A model generated the notes under the pieces. The model worked only from the letters and a program-made list of their open reading frames with translations. It was not told the DNA's origin and made no database searches. A program made the translations under genes and the position numbers. From positions 11,363,427 through 11,427,426 of the forward strand of contig JASSKH010000010.1 in NCBI GenBank assembly GCA_031763025.1: DNA of 64,000 nt, given 5' to 3'. Of this stretch, positions 1 through 10,369 are shown one piece after another (within the stretch, counting starts at the first letter, position 1; each line of letters opens with the position of its first letter). Source of the DNA: Macrocystis pyrifera. Taxonomy: Eukaryota > Sar > Phaeophyceae > Laminariales > Laminariaceae.

Positions 1-891
1 GGCGATTTCGGGGAGTCAATTACACACACGCGGAGCACCAGAACGGTACTCTGCACGCGCAAACCAACAACCCTGCGCAACTCTATTCGCCGACCAGAAT
101 CAACGCCTGGACGTTATGCCCCCGAATGCTTTACACACAGCAGTAGCGTACCGAATGTGCAGCCGAGAACCCAGGTAATCAGTCCGGATCCAACAGCAGC
201 CGGATTGACTCAATGTAGACCTCCAGCAGAAAGCTCACACCGGCAGAAGAACCTCCGCAGAGACGATGTGTGTACACACTACTCGCCAAACTCGAGGCTC
301 ATAAACCTATTATGGATAATTGCGTTGTACCCTGATAATGTAGGCAGAGGCTGTGTCCTCGGTGTTAGCCGAGAGATGACACGGTGCAAGCAGTGGTCCG
401 GGGAGTAAGATACTCCCGTGCGGTAGAGAGAAGAAGTGATAACACGTAAAGACTGGCGCTTAAATGGCCAGCACACACAGATGTACTCCCCAGAGAATGC
501 AGGAGTCCAGATGACGGCAGCTTCCAGAGATGAACAGGCAGCTAGGATACCATCACGATCCGGGTAGAGATCACATCACAGATCAGAGAGTGAGATACTC
601 GTTCCTACGCGCAGAGACGATTCGGCTACTCGGTCCTACGAGCAGAGACGATATGGCTGCTATTCCTCCGCATAATATACGATACACGCCGAAACGGTAC
701 ATAGACTATGATCTACGATACAAGAGCAGTGCTACTTGAACATTGACTCATACATGGTCATGTGCTAACATTTTCCTAACACGATGACAGAGGTCCACCC
801 TAATTTTTCTGAGGCTCCTCTCTTGACCTTAAGGAGCTCCACACCTCACCCAAGAACTGATGTTTGCAAAAATCAGATTGTATGTATTTAT
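1..891. other. Intergenic, no recognised gene
   Basis: No reading frame here resembles a known family and none has convincing splice signals. The only structure seen is a 31-bp direct repeat, two units at 596-626 and 627-657, each containing GCAGAGACGAT. The stretch could be the edge of an older repeat that runs off the window, but no matching copy is seen elsewhere in the window. Confidence 0.5.
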
Positions 892-1220
892 GTGTTCTTC
901 ACATTAAACCGTTCTTTCTACCTGTCGGCATCCAGCACAACCAGTGTCCGTGCCGATTCTTCAATCCCAGTGAGATACAAGTTCTGTGCTCACAAACCTA
1001 CGCCACAGCGATACTACGTTGCCACGTATGTATGCAGTAACACAGTAGTGGGCAATGCAATGCCATGTCATCATACTGAATACGACAGGCAAGAGATACA
1101 CATTCCATGAAATAGAGAAACGAAACTAAACAAGGGAAAAAACAAGAGAAATAAGATAACTAAATCGAAAGAGAAGAAAAAAAAAACAAGCAAAAAAAAT
1201 AACGACCATAATAATATCAA

Positions 1221-1263
<43 letters not shown>

Positions 1264-2192
1264 TAATAATAATGATAATAGAAGAAACAAACTGTCGTGC
1301 CCCCCCCCCGCCGGGGATGTGGCAGACTCTTGAAAACAACGAGCTCGAAAAAATTCAAAAATAAGAAAACACCACTTCTCGTCGTAAACAGAGTAAGACT
1401 GAGAACGAAGGGAAAATAACAGGGAAACCAAAGCACAAAGCACCCAGGTAGTGGCGCAGTTTGTGGTAAGAGTAGCATAGCCAGGTTTTCCCTGCTAGTC
1501 CGCCTGGTACCTTGCTACCCTGTCTGCCGTCTCCGTCCTGCGTTCGTTCGTCAACAATGCCCCGCCGCTCGGCGTCAGACCATATGAAACAAGCGAAGCA
1601 GACTCGTCATCCACCCACGCCACGCAACTCCTTAAAAAGGTGCAATAGATGAAGTAGGAGAAAGAAATAAAATGAAAAATCACAGATGAAAAAAGGAATC
1701 CCGTTCAAACCAGCTGCACCAGTTGGCGGCACGAGTAGTACAGGCATCTTTTACTTCCGAGTTAGCCTGGTGCGTTGTTTCCCTATCTGCTATCTATTTC
1801 CTACTTTCGTCCACCGCAGTTTCCCTTCTAGTCCTCCTCGCGCCCCCCCCCCTTCCCGCATTCCCTTGGTCGGGTTTTCTGCCACTCCTCCTGTTGCCCC
1901 CCCTCCCCCCATTCCCGTGGACACCACCCACGGCGGATGCGCGGCGCTGCCTACTCAGCTGTGCCTTATCCTCGTGCCACCTCACCACGAACCGCTCGGC
2001 TGCTTCGAGGATCCCCCGGTACCACTTTCCCGCCTTTTTTGCTGCTGTGGGCGACAGTGCGGTCTCAACTCCAAATACTAAGGGCGAAAGTTCCGTTGAC
2101 CCTTCGGCGGCTCGGAACTCCCTCAGGTCTTCTACTATGCATCTATGCTCGCCAGGTCTCGGGTTCTTCCCACCAGCCATCGTCCCGAACAA
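892..2192 (-). mobile_element. 5'-truncated RTE-like LINE, copy 3
   Basis: Reading the minus strand from 2192 down to 892, this matches the last ~1.3 kb of the large LINE at 3816-8841. It covers the C-terminal coding region after the reverse transcriptase, the T-rich 3' untranslated region and the terminal module ending in GAAAGAACGGTTTAATGTGA. The 5' part (endonuclease, RT) is absent, as expected for incomplete target-primed reverse transcription. A long (TAA)n microsatellite at about 1226-1270 sits inside the 3' region. On its truncated side lies a second, inverted copy of the LINE 3' end (2222-2283). The open frames inside are remnants and shadows, not genes. Confidence 0.8.
1226..1273. 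repeat. (TAA)n microsatellite
   Basis: About 15 near-perfect TAA units with a few CAA/TGA variants, inside LINE copy 3. The leucine/tyrosine-rich open frames seen on the minus strand here come only from this repeat. Confidence 0.95.
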
Positions 2193-2221
2193 CCTTCACA
2201 CCACTAGGTATCTCTTTAGGA

Positions 2222-2455
2222 GTGAAGAATCGGCGGGAACACTGGTTGTGTTGGATGTCGACCGGTGAACGGTTCAAAGAACACAGACGCTTACAGAAAG
2301 AGCGGTTTCATGTGTAGATCAGACACTCTATTTCATATATTGTGTATGCCGTGCCTGTCGCTTTCCAGCATGATGACATTTGTGTGTGAGAATCGGCACG
2401 GACACTGGTTGTGCTGGATGTCGACGGGTAGAAAGAACGGTTTTTAATGTGAAGA
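2222..2455 (+). repeat. Two solo fragments of the LINE 3' terminal module
   Basis: Two + strand pieces (about 2222-2283 and 2388-2455) carry the LINE end sequence: GAAGAATCGGC, then ACACTGGTTGTG, then GGATGTCGAC and AACGGTT. They lack any LINE coding sequence. The second piece is followed at 2472-2494 by an inverted partial copy (GTCGACGTCCAGCACAAC), so the two could fold into a hairpin. The first piece lies head-to-head with minus-strand LINE copy 3. Confidence 0.7.
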
Positions 2456-2494
2456 AAAGAAAGGACACACCCGTCGACGTCCAGCACAACAAGT

Positions 2495-3690
2495 GCCGGC
2501 GTCCCTGGTGGCTTGGTAGGTGGTCCGTGCCTATCAAGATCAATTTCGTAGGTTCAAATCTCACCGAGTGCATGCTCGTAGGGACTTTTTCTTGCATAAA
2601 AAAATGACAAGCGGAAAGCGCGAGAGCGTGAGTTGGCTACATTCGATGAAAATCGACGAGCCGTGGGAATGCTGAACCCTATGCGCGACAAAAAATAAAG
2701 GGTTTTTGCCAAAATCAGGTATACCTGGCCACTTTCGTGCCAAAAACAGTTACATACTGAAATAAAGTGCAAAAACACACACCAGGAGCCCTGCTATTGG
2801 CCAAGCTGACATTGTAACTGATTTTGGCACGAAAAGGCCAAGGTACACCTGATTTTTTCTACTCTGTCTACCTTTCAACTGATTTTGGCCAACTTTGAAC
2901 CAATCAGAGAGGCCATACGTACACTGTGTTTTCTCTCCGTATGCATCTGCCCTCCCTCCGTTGAAGTTCTTCTGTATGGACGTATAAACTCTGTACTCGT
3001 ACGTCGTACGTCAAAGTACGTATATACATGCATACATGCGTACGCTGGTTTCACTTTTTCTCCTTTGGGGTGTGCGATGTGCTTCAGTTAGTTGTTGTGT
3101 GCACTCTGTTGTTTCCTATGTTCACAGCAGTCTTTACAGCACCATGGACACTCGGCGTTCGTCTGCACCACCCCGCGTCGAGGTGGTCTCAGGTTTGGTA
3201 CGGCAAGATAATTTCGTGCCGAGCAGGCGGTTCCGCGAGGACGGTCTGAAAGCTTTAAAGCTGTCAACGGGGGGGGGGCGCCAGAGCAAATACTCTTGGC
3301 GCTCCCGCCGTGGCGAAACAAACGAAGCATATTAATAGTGACTCTTTGCAGGTCCAAGTGGAGCCCGTGGTACCTACACTCTGAAGAAAACAATACAATT
3401 CAGATTTTGGAGGCCATGTGGCACGCTTAATGCTTTAGGCGCAATCTTTTTTTACCGGATTGTCATGCATGGACATCACACCGCTCGTGGCGCGCGTTTG
3501 TTACTTGGTTTTAGCATGTACCTGATTTTGGCTCAAACGGATCAGGTGTTCCTGATTTTGGCATTTGCCCAAAAATAGAGGCACGTACGGGGGGGAGAAG
3601 GGACGACACCTGTGACCTTGGCTTGTCCAGAAGATCGTCGAGGGTAAAAACCTCCTACGAGTGGGCTGGAAAGTAAAAGTGATGAAAACA
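2495..3690 (+). mobile_element. tRNA-derived SINE, copy split by a DNA element
   Basis: The tRNA-like head starts GCCGGCGTCCCTGG and has a pol III A-box-like TGGCTTGGTAGG and a B-box-like GGTTCAAATCTC. It runs to about 2699. The 3' part resumes at 3571 (GGCACGTACGGGG through GGAAAGTAAAAGTGATGA) and ends in an A/C-rich tail at about 3700. The intact relative at 13238-13578 shows that these two pieces are contiguous in the family. The 871 bp between them is a later insertion. Confidence 0.8.
2700..3570. mobile_element. MULE-like non-autonomous DNA transposon inside the SINE
   Basis: The insertion begins GGGTTTTTGCCAAAATCAGG and ends with the inverse form CCTGATTTTGGCATTTGCCC. It is flanked by a 9-bp direct repeat, AAAAATAAA at 2691-2699 and AAAAATAGA at 3571-3579 (one mismatch). 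The motif CTGATTTTGGC and its inverse recur several times just inside both ends (near 2820, 2880 and 3525). A 9-bp target duplication with GGG-starting inverted ends is known for the Mutator superfamily, so MULE-like is an inference. No transposase domain is visible in the ~870 bp; the short open frames inside look like chance frames, so it is probably mobilised in trans. Confidence 0.75.
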
Positions 3691-3707
3691 AAAAAAACAA
3701 AACCAAC

Positions 3708-3815
3708 AACCAGTGTGCGTGCCGATTCTTCTTCATTTTCAATCATTTTGTGGGAGCAGGGGTAGATATACAAACAAGCTTTGTGGTCACAAACCTACGA
3801 GACAGGCACTATATT
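3708..3815 (-). repeat. Inverted copy of LINE 3' terminal module
   Basis: Directly upstream of LINE copy 1. The reverse complement matches the LINE 3' end: TTTGTGACCACAAAGCTTGT, then GAAGAATCGGCACG and CACTGGTTG. Its orientation is opposite to the LINE that follows. Confidence 0.65.
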
Positions 3816-3923
3816 GTTATTCCGTTTGTACTACTTACTTACGAGCATCGAGCTTCGGGCTGGGTAGAGAGGGTACCTTGCGCGGTCCGGCTGGTGGCCT
3901 GGTCGCTTTAAGGACCGCGTGGG

Positions 3924-5480
3924 GTGGTGGTGATGTTTTTCCCCGACGCCAAGGAGTTCATCCCTCAGGCGGGACGGGCACATCACCCCAGCAGAGAGCG
4001 CTACACGGGCAGTCGGGGGACTGGAGAGGCTGGCCACAGCGTGGGTATGCATGCACGACAGGAAGGATGGGAGTGTCGGCGTTGGCTGGGACGGCTGCAC
4101 CCAGCCAACGGAAACCAAGGCGCGTACCGGGCTACGAAACGGAGAGCCACTTTTGCCGTAGAGAAGAAAAAGAAACAAATGAAGAAAGAAAGGAAGTGGG
4201 GACGAGCCTCACGTCGGCTGGCAAAGAAAGCAGCACGCGAGGCCCGTAAGAGACAGAAGGAGGCACTGGTGGCGGAAACGACCTACAATGTGCGCACCCT
4301 GGCTGTAAAGGGGAAGAACGGGTACGGACATGACGAGAGTGTACTGGCGAAGGGACGGCAACTCGGCTGTGACTTCATTGGCCTGCAGGAAACCCGGAGG
4401 ACCGGTAGCACGACGTTCCGTGCGGCAGGGTATCGCGTTTTCTGTTTTGGTCAGGAAGCAACAGCTGCCAGGCAAGCGCTGTACGGAATAGGTCTAGCTG
4501 TATTGGAATCGTTGTGCAGTAAGGCTGTGTACACTCATCAGTTCATTGACGAGCGGCTTATGTCTATGCGCTTTGGGCTGACTAGCAAATGCGAGGCAGT
4601 TAATTTCGTCGTTGCGTATGCTCCAACTGATTGTACCAAGGACGTTGAACTGAAACGTAGTTTCTGGCAGAAGCTGGAGGACTTGGTGGAAAAGATCCCG
4701 ACGAAAGAGTGTCTGTTTGTACTGATGGATGCCAACGCGCGAACTGGACAGAGAATGGAAGGGTGTGGTGATGACGAAAGTAGAGTGCTTGGAGCATATG
4801 GGCGTGATGTTCGTAACGATAAGGGCAGACGACCCCTGTCGTTCGCCATCAATTGCAAGTTAGCTCTCACCAACACGCTTTTCAGCACGCCCAAGGGTGG
4901 GATTTCGCATACACACAAGGGCACCAGCCCAAGTGACCGTAAGCCGATCGACTACATCCTAACCCGTCAAGCCCATCGACCTAGAGTACAAGATGTTAAA
5001 GTCGTCCCACAGCCTCCTGCCCCAGCTAAGGCTGACTCAGACCACAACATCTTGTAGATCAAAGTCCGACTCAGTGGTCACTTTGCGTCCAACAGACAAA
5101 TACGTAGACCAACAAAACGCCGAGAGTTCGACAAGCAGCTTTTTATGTCCGATGAAAAGTGTCGTGAACGAGTAGTCGCGAGGGTCATCTTCACTCTCAA
5201 CCAGCTTAACCAGCCCCGTAATACGTCTGGCATGGTTGAGTTTTTCACTGCGGCTATTATTGATGCGATCGAAAACGAGGTACCACCCCGTTCACGTCGC
5301 CACCGCAGACATAGATGGTGTGAGTCTGCCGAAACCTTGGCCGCATTCATATTAGCATGGACAGCGAGGGAGGATGCACGGCAATTCTTGCGTGCCCACC
5401 CCCGGGGACAGAACCGCGTGGAAGACACTGAGATCTGCGTGTGTGAACCTGCAAAATGTGATTGCCGCGGGACTGCATGA
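3924..5480 (+). pseudogene. LINE endonuclease domain (copy 1)
   Basis: The 377-codon frame 3924-5057, counted from the first codon, shows a lysine/arginine-rich segment (residues 70-115) and then an exonuclease-endonuclease-phosphatase fold. Visible motifs are YNVRTL (N122), LQETRR with catalytic E156, VAYAPT, LMDANAR with D269/N271, IDYIL and SDHN with D373/H374, so the active-site set is complete. A TAG follows at 5055-5057, after which the same frame stays open to 5480, into the linker before the RT. The true start is unknown because LINE leaders are often untranslated; the conserved domain begins near residue 118. In the family this domain nicks target DNA to prime reverse transcription. 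Confidence 0.8.
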
Positions 5481-5998
5481 GTACTTCGAAGCGTACCTCG
5501 CTGAAACCGAACGATTCCTAGCGAGCAACGACCAGAGAGGCTTTTACAAGCACCTTAAGAGTACGGTAGGATTGAAAGGGACTAAAGCGAGAAGCGAACA
5601 GTTCATTCGGGACGAGGATGGCACGCTGTTGTGGGATGAGGTGCGAATTCGTGAACGGTGGGGGGGATTTTACCACAAACATTTGAACACGAAATCGCTT
5701 AAACTCGATCCCACGATCATCGACCTCTTGCCACCACTACCGCTTAAACTGTCGCTCGGAGATGAACCGTGCATGAACGAGATGACGGAAGCATTTAAGG
5801 GGATGTCAAACTGGAAAGCTGTCGGGCCAGATGGTCTCCCGGCCGAACTCCTGAAAATCGACCACCCCGCATTCGCCCAGTGCTTTCACAACATCCTTGT
5901 CAATGTCTGGGTAACAGGAGAAGTCCCCCAGCAATGGAAAGATGCGATCATCAAGGTTCTTCACAAAAACAAGGACCGAACTGATTGCAACAACTACA
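5374..5998 (+). pseudogene. LINE linker and N-terminal RT region (copy 1)
   Basis: This + frame continues the LINE after a frame change near 5400. It carries the pre-RT region ending in NWKAVGPDGLPAELLK (the classical 'K-x-x-G-PD-G-L/I' motif of RT block 1) and then VPQQWKDAIIKVLHKNKD. Next comes the RT block 'NNYRGISL', which lies across a further frame change near 5998, where copy 2 has one A fewer in the tract (CAACTACAGAGGG). It supplies the fingers part of the polymerase in intact relatives. Confidence 0.8.
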
Positions 5999-6140
5999 AG
6001 AGGGATTTCGCTTGTTGCCCACGCAGGCAAAGTTTTGTTGAAAATCGGCACGTCCCACCTCAGCAACTACTACCTGCGAGCCCGAGGAATTACTCCCGGA
6101 GGTACAGTGCGGCTTCCTCCCCGCACGATCAACGATTGAT

Positions 6141-7121
6141 ATGTTCGTCGTGCGCCGGTTGCAAGAGCTTGGAAGACAGGGGAAAATCCCCTTGTACTTG
6201 TACTTCATCGATCTGCAGAAAGCGTACGACTCTGTCGACCGAGAGCTGTTATGGGAAGTACTCACACGTTTTGGCGTACCAACCAAGATGCTGACAATTA
6301 TCCGTAATTTCCACGATGGCATGCGGGCTCGCGTGCGTACGGATGACGGCGAGAACTCGGAATGGTTTGATGTCACGCAGGGACTGCGGCAAGGCTGTGT
6401 GCTGTCACCGTTACTGTTCAGCGTATTCTTCGCTGCTGCGTTACACGTCGTATTAGTACGCTTTAGCCATGACGAAGCCATCGTAAGGGATTTTGTCCAA
6501 CTCAGTGATGCTGGAGTAGTCGGAACGGAGGAGCAGGAGCCGTTGGCGTGCGTGCGAATGGCTGTATGGGACAGGTTGTACGCCGATGACGCAGGGATTG
6601 TCTCCAAGTCGACTGAAGGGCTGGCGAAAATGATGACAGTCATCGTGACTGTCTTCGAAGCAGCAGGCCTTACGGTGTCGGAAAAGAAGACAGAGACGAT
6701 GCTTCTACAAACGCCAGACCAGAAAACACTCGCACCACCGCTCGTCATCGAAGCAGCAGGCCAGATGTATAAGCAGACGGCCCAGTTTTTATACCTAGGC
6801 GGCATCATCCACGAAAACGCAGACCTCTCGGTCGAGATCGACCGACGGATCCGTCTCATGCGAGCATGCCTCAAACGGTTCGACCCGGAGCTGTATGATA
6901 GGACGACCGCCCCCCTTAGCCTGAAAGTCCGAATGCTGAAGGCCGAGGTGATTGAGACCCTGCTGTACGGGTGTGTGACGTGGGCCCTCAGAGCGGAACA
7001 CTTTGCCAAGCTTGGAACGGCTCACCACCAAGTCCTGTTGCGAGTCATTGGCTTCCAGCGCCGACTTCGTACTGACCATACCACCCTCTCGTACGCGAAG
7101 GCCCTCAAGATGACACGTTGA
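6141..7121 (+). pseudogene. LINE reverse transcriptase core (copy 1)
   Basis: The 326-residue open frame has the RT hallmarks in order: [13 protein letters not shown] with first catalytic Asp D24, [10 protein letters not shown] (81-90), the YADD box (147-150), the [11 protein letters not shown] block (175-185) and the YLGGII thumb-side motif. It then runs into the [11 protein letters not shown] region. The catalytic residues of this segment are intact, but it is cut off from its N-terminal half. It ends in TGA, although homologous sequence continues in frame beyond; the fragment at 17215-18092 has a Cys codon (TGC) at that position. Copies 1 and 2 share the TGA. Confidence 0.85.
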
Positions 7122-7654
7122 GAGAGCATCGGAACGACCATCGGCAAACGACGTCTCTTGTTCGCGGGGGGCGTGGCACGGCAAAGCAGGATCGATTACC
7201 CAGTCGGGTACTGTTCGGGACGATGGCTGGTGGGGAGAACCCGCGACCTGGCGGACAGGTTAAGACTTGGCATAGATGCATAGTCGAAGACCTTAGGAAG
7301 TTCCGAGCCACCAAAGCGTCAACGGAACTGGCCCCCTTGTTGTTTGGAGTTGAGACCGCGCTGTGGCCCACTGCTGCAAAAAAGGCGGGGAAGTGGTACC
7401 GGGGGATCCTCGAAGCAGCCGAACGGTTCATGGTGAGGTGGCACGAGGCTGAGGCTGAGCTGAGTAGGCAGCGCCGCGCATCCGCCGTGGGTGGTGTGCA
7501 AGGGAATGGGGGGAGGAGGGGCAACAAGAGGAGTAGCGGAAAACCCGACCAAGGGAATGCGGAGAGGGGGGGGAAGAGGAGTCGAAGGGAAACTGCAGTG
7601 GACGAAAGTAGGAAGGAGATGGCAGACAGGGTAGCAAGGTACCGGGCAGACTAA
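7122..7654 (+). pseudogene. LINE post-RT C-terminal region (copy 1)
   Basis: The open + frame continues LINE coding: RVLFGTMAGGENPRPGG, then FGVETALWPTAAKKAG and a lysine/arginine/glycine-rich tail ending VARYRAD. Similar sequence is present in all four copies in the window (about 11400-11875, minus 1500-2190, minus 17290-17870), so it is part of the element and not a host gene. The basic tail may bind nucleic acid, but no zinc-binding motif is seen. A second, degenerate copy of the GTGGCAGACAGGGTAGCAAG end segment recurs in the 3' untranslated region near 7938. Confidence 0.65.
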
Positions 7655-8841
7655 GAAGTAGAACATGCCTATACTACTCGCACCACCAACTGGTGCAGCT
7701 GGTTCGAACGTGGTCTTCCTGTGTCTTCTTTTTGTTTTTGTGTATTTTTTGTTTCGTTTTATTTGCTTCTTTTGCGCTGACCCTATGTGATTTTCATGTT
7801 ATTTATCTCTTCCTTTCTCGGATTGATAAGCCTTGTTGAAGGAGTCGTGTGGCGTGGGTGGATGACGAGCCAGCTTTGCTTGTTTCGTATTGTCTGACGC
7901 CGAGGGGGCAGGCATAGTTGACGAACGCTGGACGAAGGTGGCAGACAGGGTAGCAAGGTACCAGGCGGGCGAGCACCTGGAGGATGCTTTGTGCTTTGTT
8001 TGGTTTGCCTGTTATTTTCCCTTGGTTCTTAGTCTTACTCTGTTGACTACCATTAATAGTGGTGTTTTCTTCTTTTTCCTTTTTATTCAGCTCGTTCTTT
8101 TCAAGTGTCTGCTAGATCCCCTGCGGAGGGGGCACGACGGTTTGTTGTTATATATATACCAGGTATATATATAAATATATACCATATTTATATATATACC
8201 AGGTACATATTTGCTTTTTTTTCTTGTTTCTTTCTCGTGTCTCTCTTTCGTGATGTCTACTTTGTTTTTTTTTTTTGTTTTTTCCCTTTGTTTCGTTTCG
8301 TTTCTCTAGGTCATTGAATGGGTATGTCATTCCTGTCGTATGCAGTATGATGGCATGGCATTGCATTGCGTGACCACAAAACGTATATCTCTAGGATTGA
8401 CGGACACTGGTTGTGCTGGAAGCGGGGGGGGCACGACGGTTTGTTGTTATATATAGACCAGGTATATATTTATATATATACCAGGTATATATTTGCTTTT
8501 TTTTCTTGTTTCTTTTTCGTGTCTCTCTTTCGTGATGTCTACTTTGTTTTTTTTGTTTTTTTCCCTTTGTTTCGTTTCTCTAGGTCATGGAATGCGTATG
8601 TCGTGCCTGTCGTATGCAGTATGATGACATGGCATTGCATTGCATACGTATGTGGCGTAGCTTTGTGACCACAAAACGTATATCTCTAGGATTGAAGAAT
8701 CGGCACGGACACTGGTTGTGCTGGAAGGATTGAAGAATCGGCACGACAAAACGTATATCTCTAGGATTGAAGAATCGGCACGGACACTGGTTGTGCTGGA
8801 AGGATTGAAGAATCGGCACGGACAATGGTTGTGCTGGATTA

Positions 8842-9045
8842 GTGTCCGTGCCGATTCTTCAATCCTAGAGAGAAAGAAACAAGCTCTGTGGTCACGAAAC
8901 TATTATAATATTATATATAGTAGGGCACCCGAGTACACAATTATCTAAAAAGATGTACCAGGTAATGCCATGTCACCCACAAAACTATTATAATATTATA
9001 GTAGGGCACCCGAATACACAATTATCCAAAAAGCAGAAGATGTAA
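8842..9045. repeat. Inverted LINE end followed by an ~80-bp tandem duplication
   Basis: From 8842 to 8895 the LINE end recurs in inverse orientation (AGTGTCCGTGCCGATTCTTC onward), forming a palindrome with the LINE tail just before it. Then a unit with ACTATTATAATATTATA and GTAGGGCACCCGA appears twice (about 8897-8945 and 8981-9030). Confidence 0.75.
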
Positions 9046-10049
9046 TGCCGTGTCATCGTAGACAGACACGATATCCATGTTGAAAGGAAGAGGAATCAAT
9101 GCAAGCAAGAAAAAAAAAAACGACTAAAAACCAAAAAGACTTAAAAGTGTCCTGCCCCGCAGAACAGGGGTGGCGGACAATACTCGTACAAAGCTCACTA
9201 TTAATAGCAGGCCTTTCTTCGGTAATTACCGGTAGATGTTTTTTTAAGCTTTTCATCCGTATATTGTGCATCGTTGAGTTTATCAAATCACACATGGAAA
9301 CAATGGGAGATGGGTTCTGTGGGCTTCGGCTGCCCTACTATTAATACTTGCTTCCCTTTAGAACGTTAAACTGACGGAGTACGAGCGTATACGAGTATAA
9401 AACAATTATCTTTACCACGGTTTATTTCCAAGTTAATTTCATCACGGTAATCAGCCGCTAGTATTTTTTTGTTCCTATATAAAACTTAAGAGTGCGTCCG
9501 GACCACAACGTGCCCGCCTTCATTCCATGCGCCGTTTTTTTAAACTTCATGATATGTAACGTATCGAAGATTTTTTGTGCAAGCTCCAAAAATGAAACCC
9601 TTCTCCTCCTTTACTATTAATAGCGAAAAAGGACAATACCACCAAGTACAAACTGAGCAATACTACTACTACTACTACTACTATAAACCACGGAGAAGAT
9701 AACACACAAACCTACTGCTGTAAGTACTACAAAACAAACTTGGCATTGCACCGCCGTCTATTCTGCTTGCTGCACAGCAACGTGAAAAGTATCTCCGTGT
9801 TGTAGTTTTGTGGGCACACAGAGCTTGTACGTTACGTATCTACTGGTTGTTATGTGTTCCTTGTTTTTTTCGTCGATATCTAAAACACCCAGTAGTATCC
9901 GCACTTTCACCGCTTGACAGACAGCAACTTTGCCTTTTGACATACCAGTACCTTCACTGACACCAAGCCTACAACTATTTTAGTGAGGAACACTTGGCGG
10001 TAAATCCTTGACAGCGCACGTTTTGCGTGGCTTGATACGTCTCCTGACA
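9046..10049. other. Intergenic, no recognised gene
   Basis: No recognisable coding region. It holds several CTATTAATAG palindromes (near 9195, 9345 and 9610) and a (TAC)n run at about 9660-9683. The short open frames here have no family resemblance. Confidence 0.5.
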
Positions 10050-10115
10050 TCTTTGGAGTCCGTGCTGATTCTTCACGCTACAAAATCAGAGATACAAGCT
10101 CTGTGGCCACCAGCT
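10050..10115 (-). repeat. Inverted copy of LINE 3' terminal module
   Basis: AGTCCGTGCTGATTCTTC and AGATACAAGCTCTGTGGCCA match the inverse of the LINE end. The module lies ~65 bp upstream of 5'-truncated LINE copy 2 and in the opposite orientation to it. Confidence 0.6.
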
Positions 10116-10369
10116 GTTAATAATACGATTACGACACAGCAGAGATGGTACCTGTACATCGCAGTGCAACAATACATCAAGCAAGGTCCTTCACAAAAAG
10201 AAGGACCGAACTGATTGCAACAACTACAGAGGGATTTCGCTTGTTGCCCACGCAGGCAAAGTTTTGTTGAAAATCGTCACGTCCCGCCTCAGCAACTACT
10301 ACCTGCGAGACCGAGGAATTACGCCCGGAGGAACAGTGCGGCTTCCGCCCTTCACGATCAACGATTGAT

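Larger units (their letters stand above)
3816..8841 (+). mobile_element. Near-full-length RTE-like LINE, copy 1 (broken)
   Basis: Order on the + strand is: a short 5' leader; an apurinic-type endonuclease (about 4180-5060); a linker; reverse transcriptase (about 5400-7120); a basic C-terminal region (to about 7654); and a long T-rich 3' untranslated region. The single-ORF endonuclease-plus-RT architecture and the CFDP2-like endonuclease fit the RTE group, but clade assignment is by inspection only. The coding region is interrupted by one in-frame stop (5055-5057) and at least three frame changes (near 5400, 5998 and 6139), so this copy is dead. The 3' untranslated region carries a direct duplication of about 300 bp (8113-8424 and 8425-8730). 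Confidence 0.85.

Noticed and set aside
1071-1478. Tyr/Leu-rich minus open frames
   Set aside because: Product of the (TAA)n run and T-rich LINE 3' untranslated region.
5951-7009. 352-codon minus open frame opposite the LINE RT (and its twin at 10177-11241)
   Set aside because: Antisense shadow of the reverse transcriptase. The plus strand has the RT motifs and both copies show the same shadow.
8690-8860. Regularly repeated GAAGAATCGGCACGGACACT, CRISPR-like at first sight
   Set aside because: Units are LINE 3'-end pieces with irregular spacing and no unique spacers, in a eukaryotic genome.
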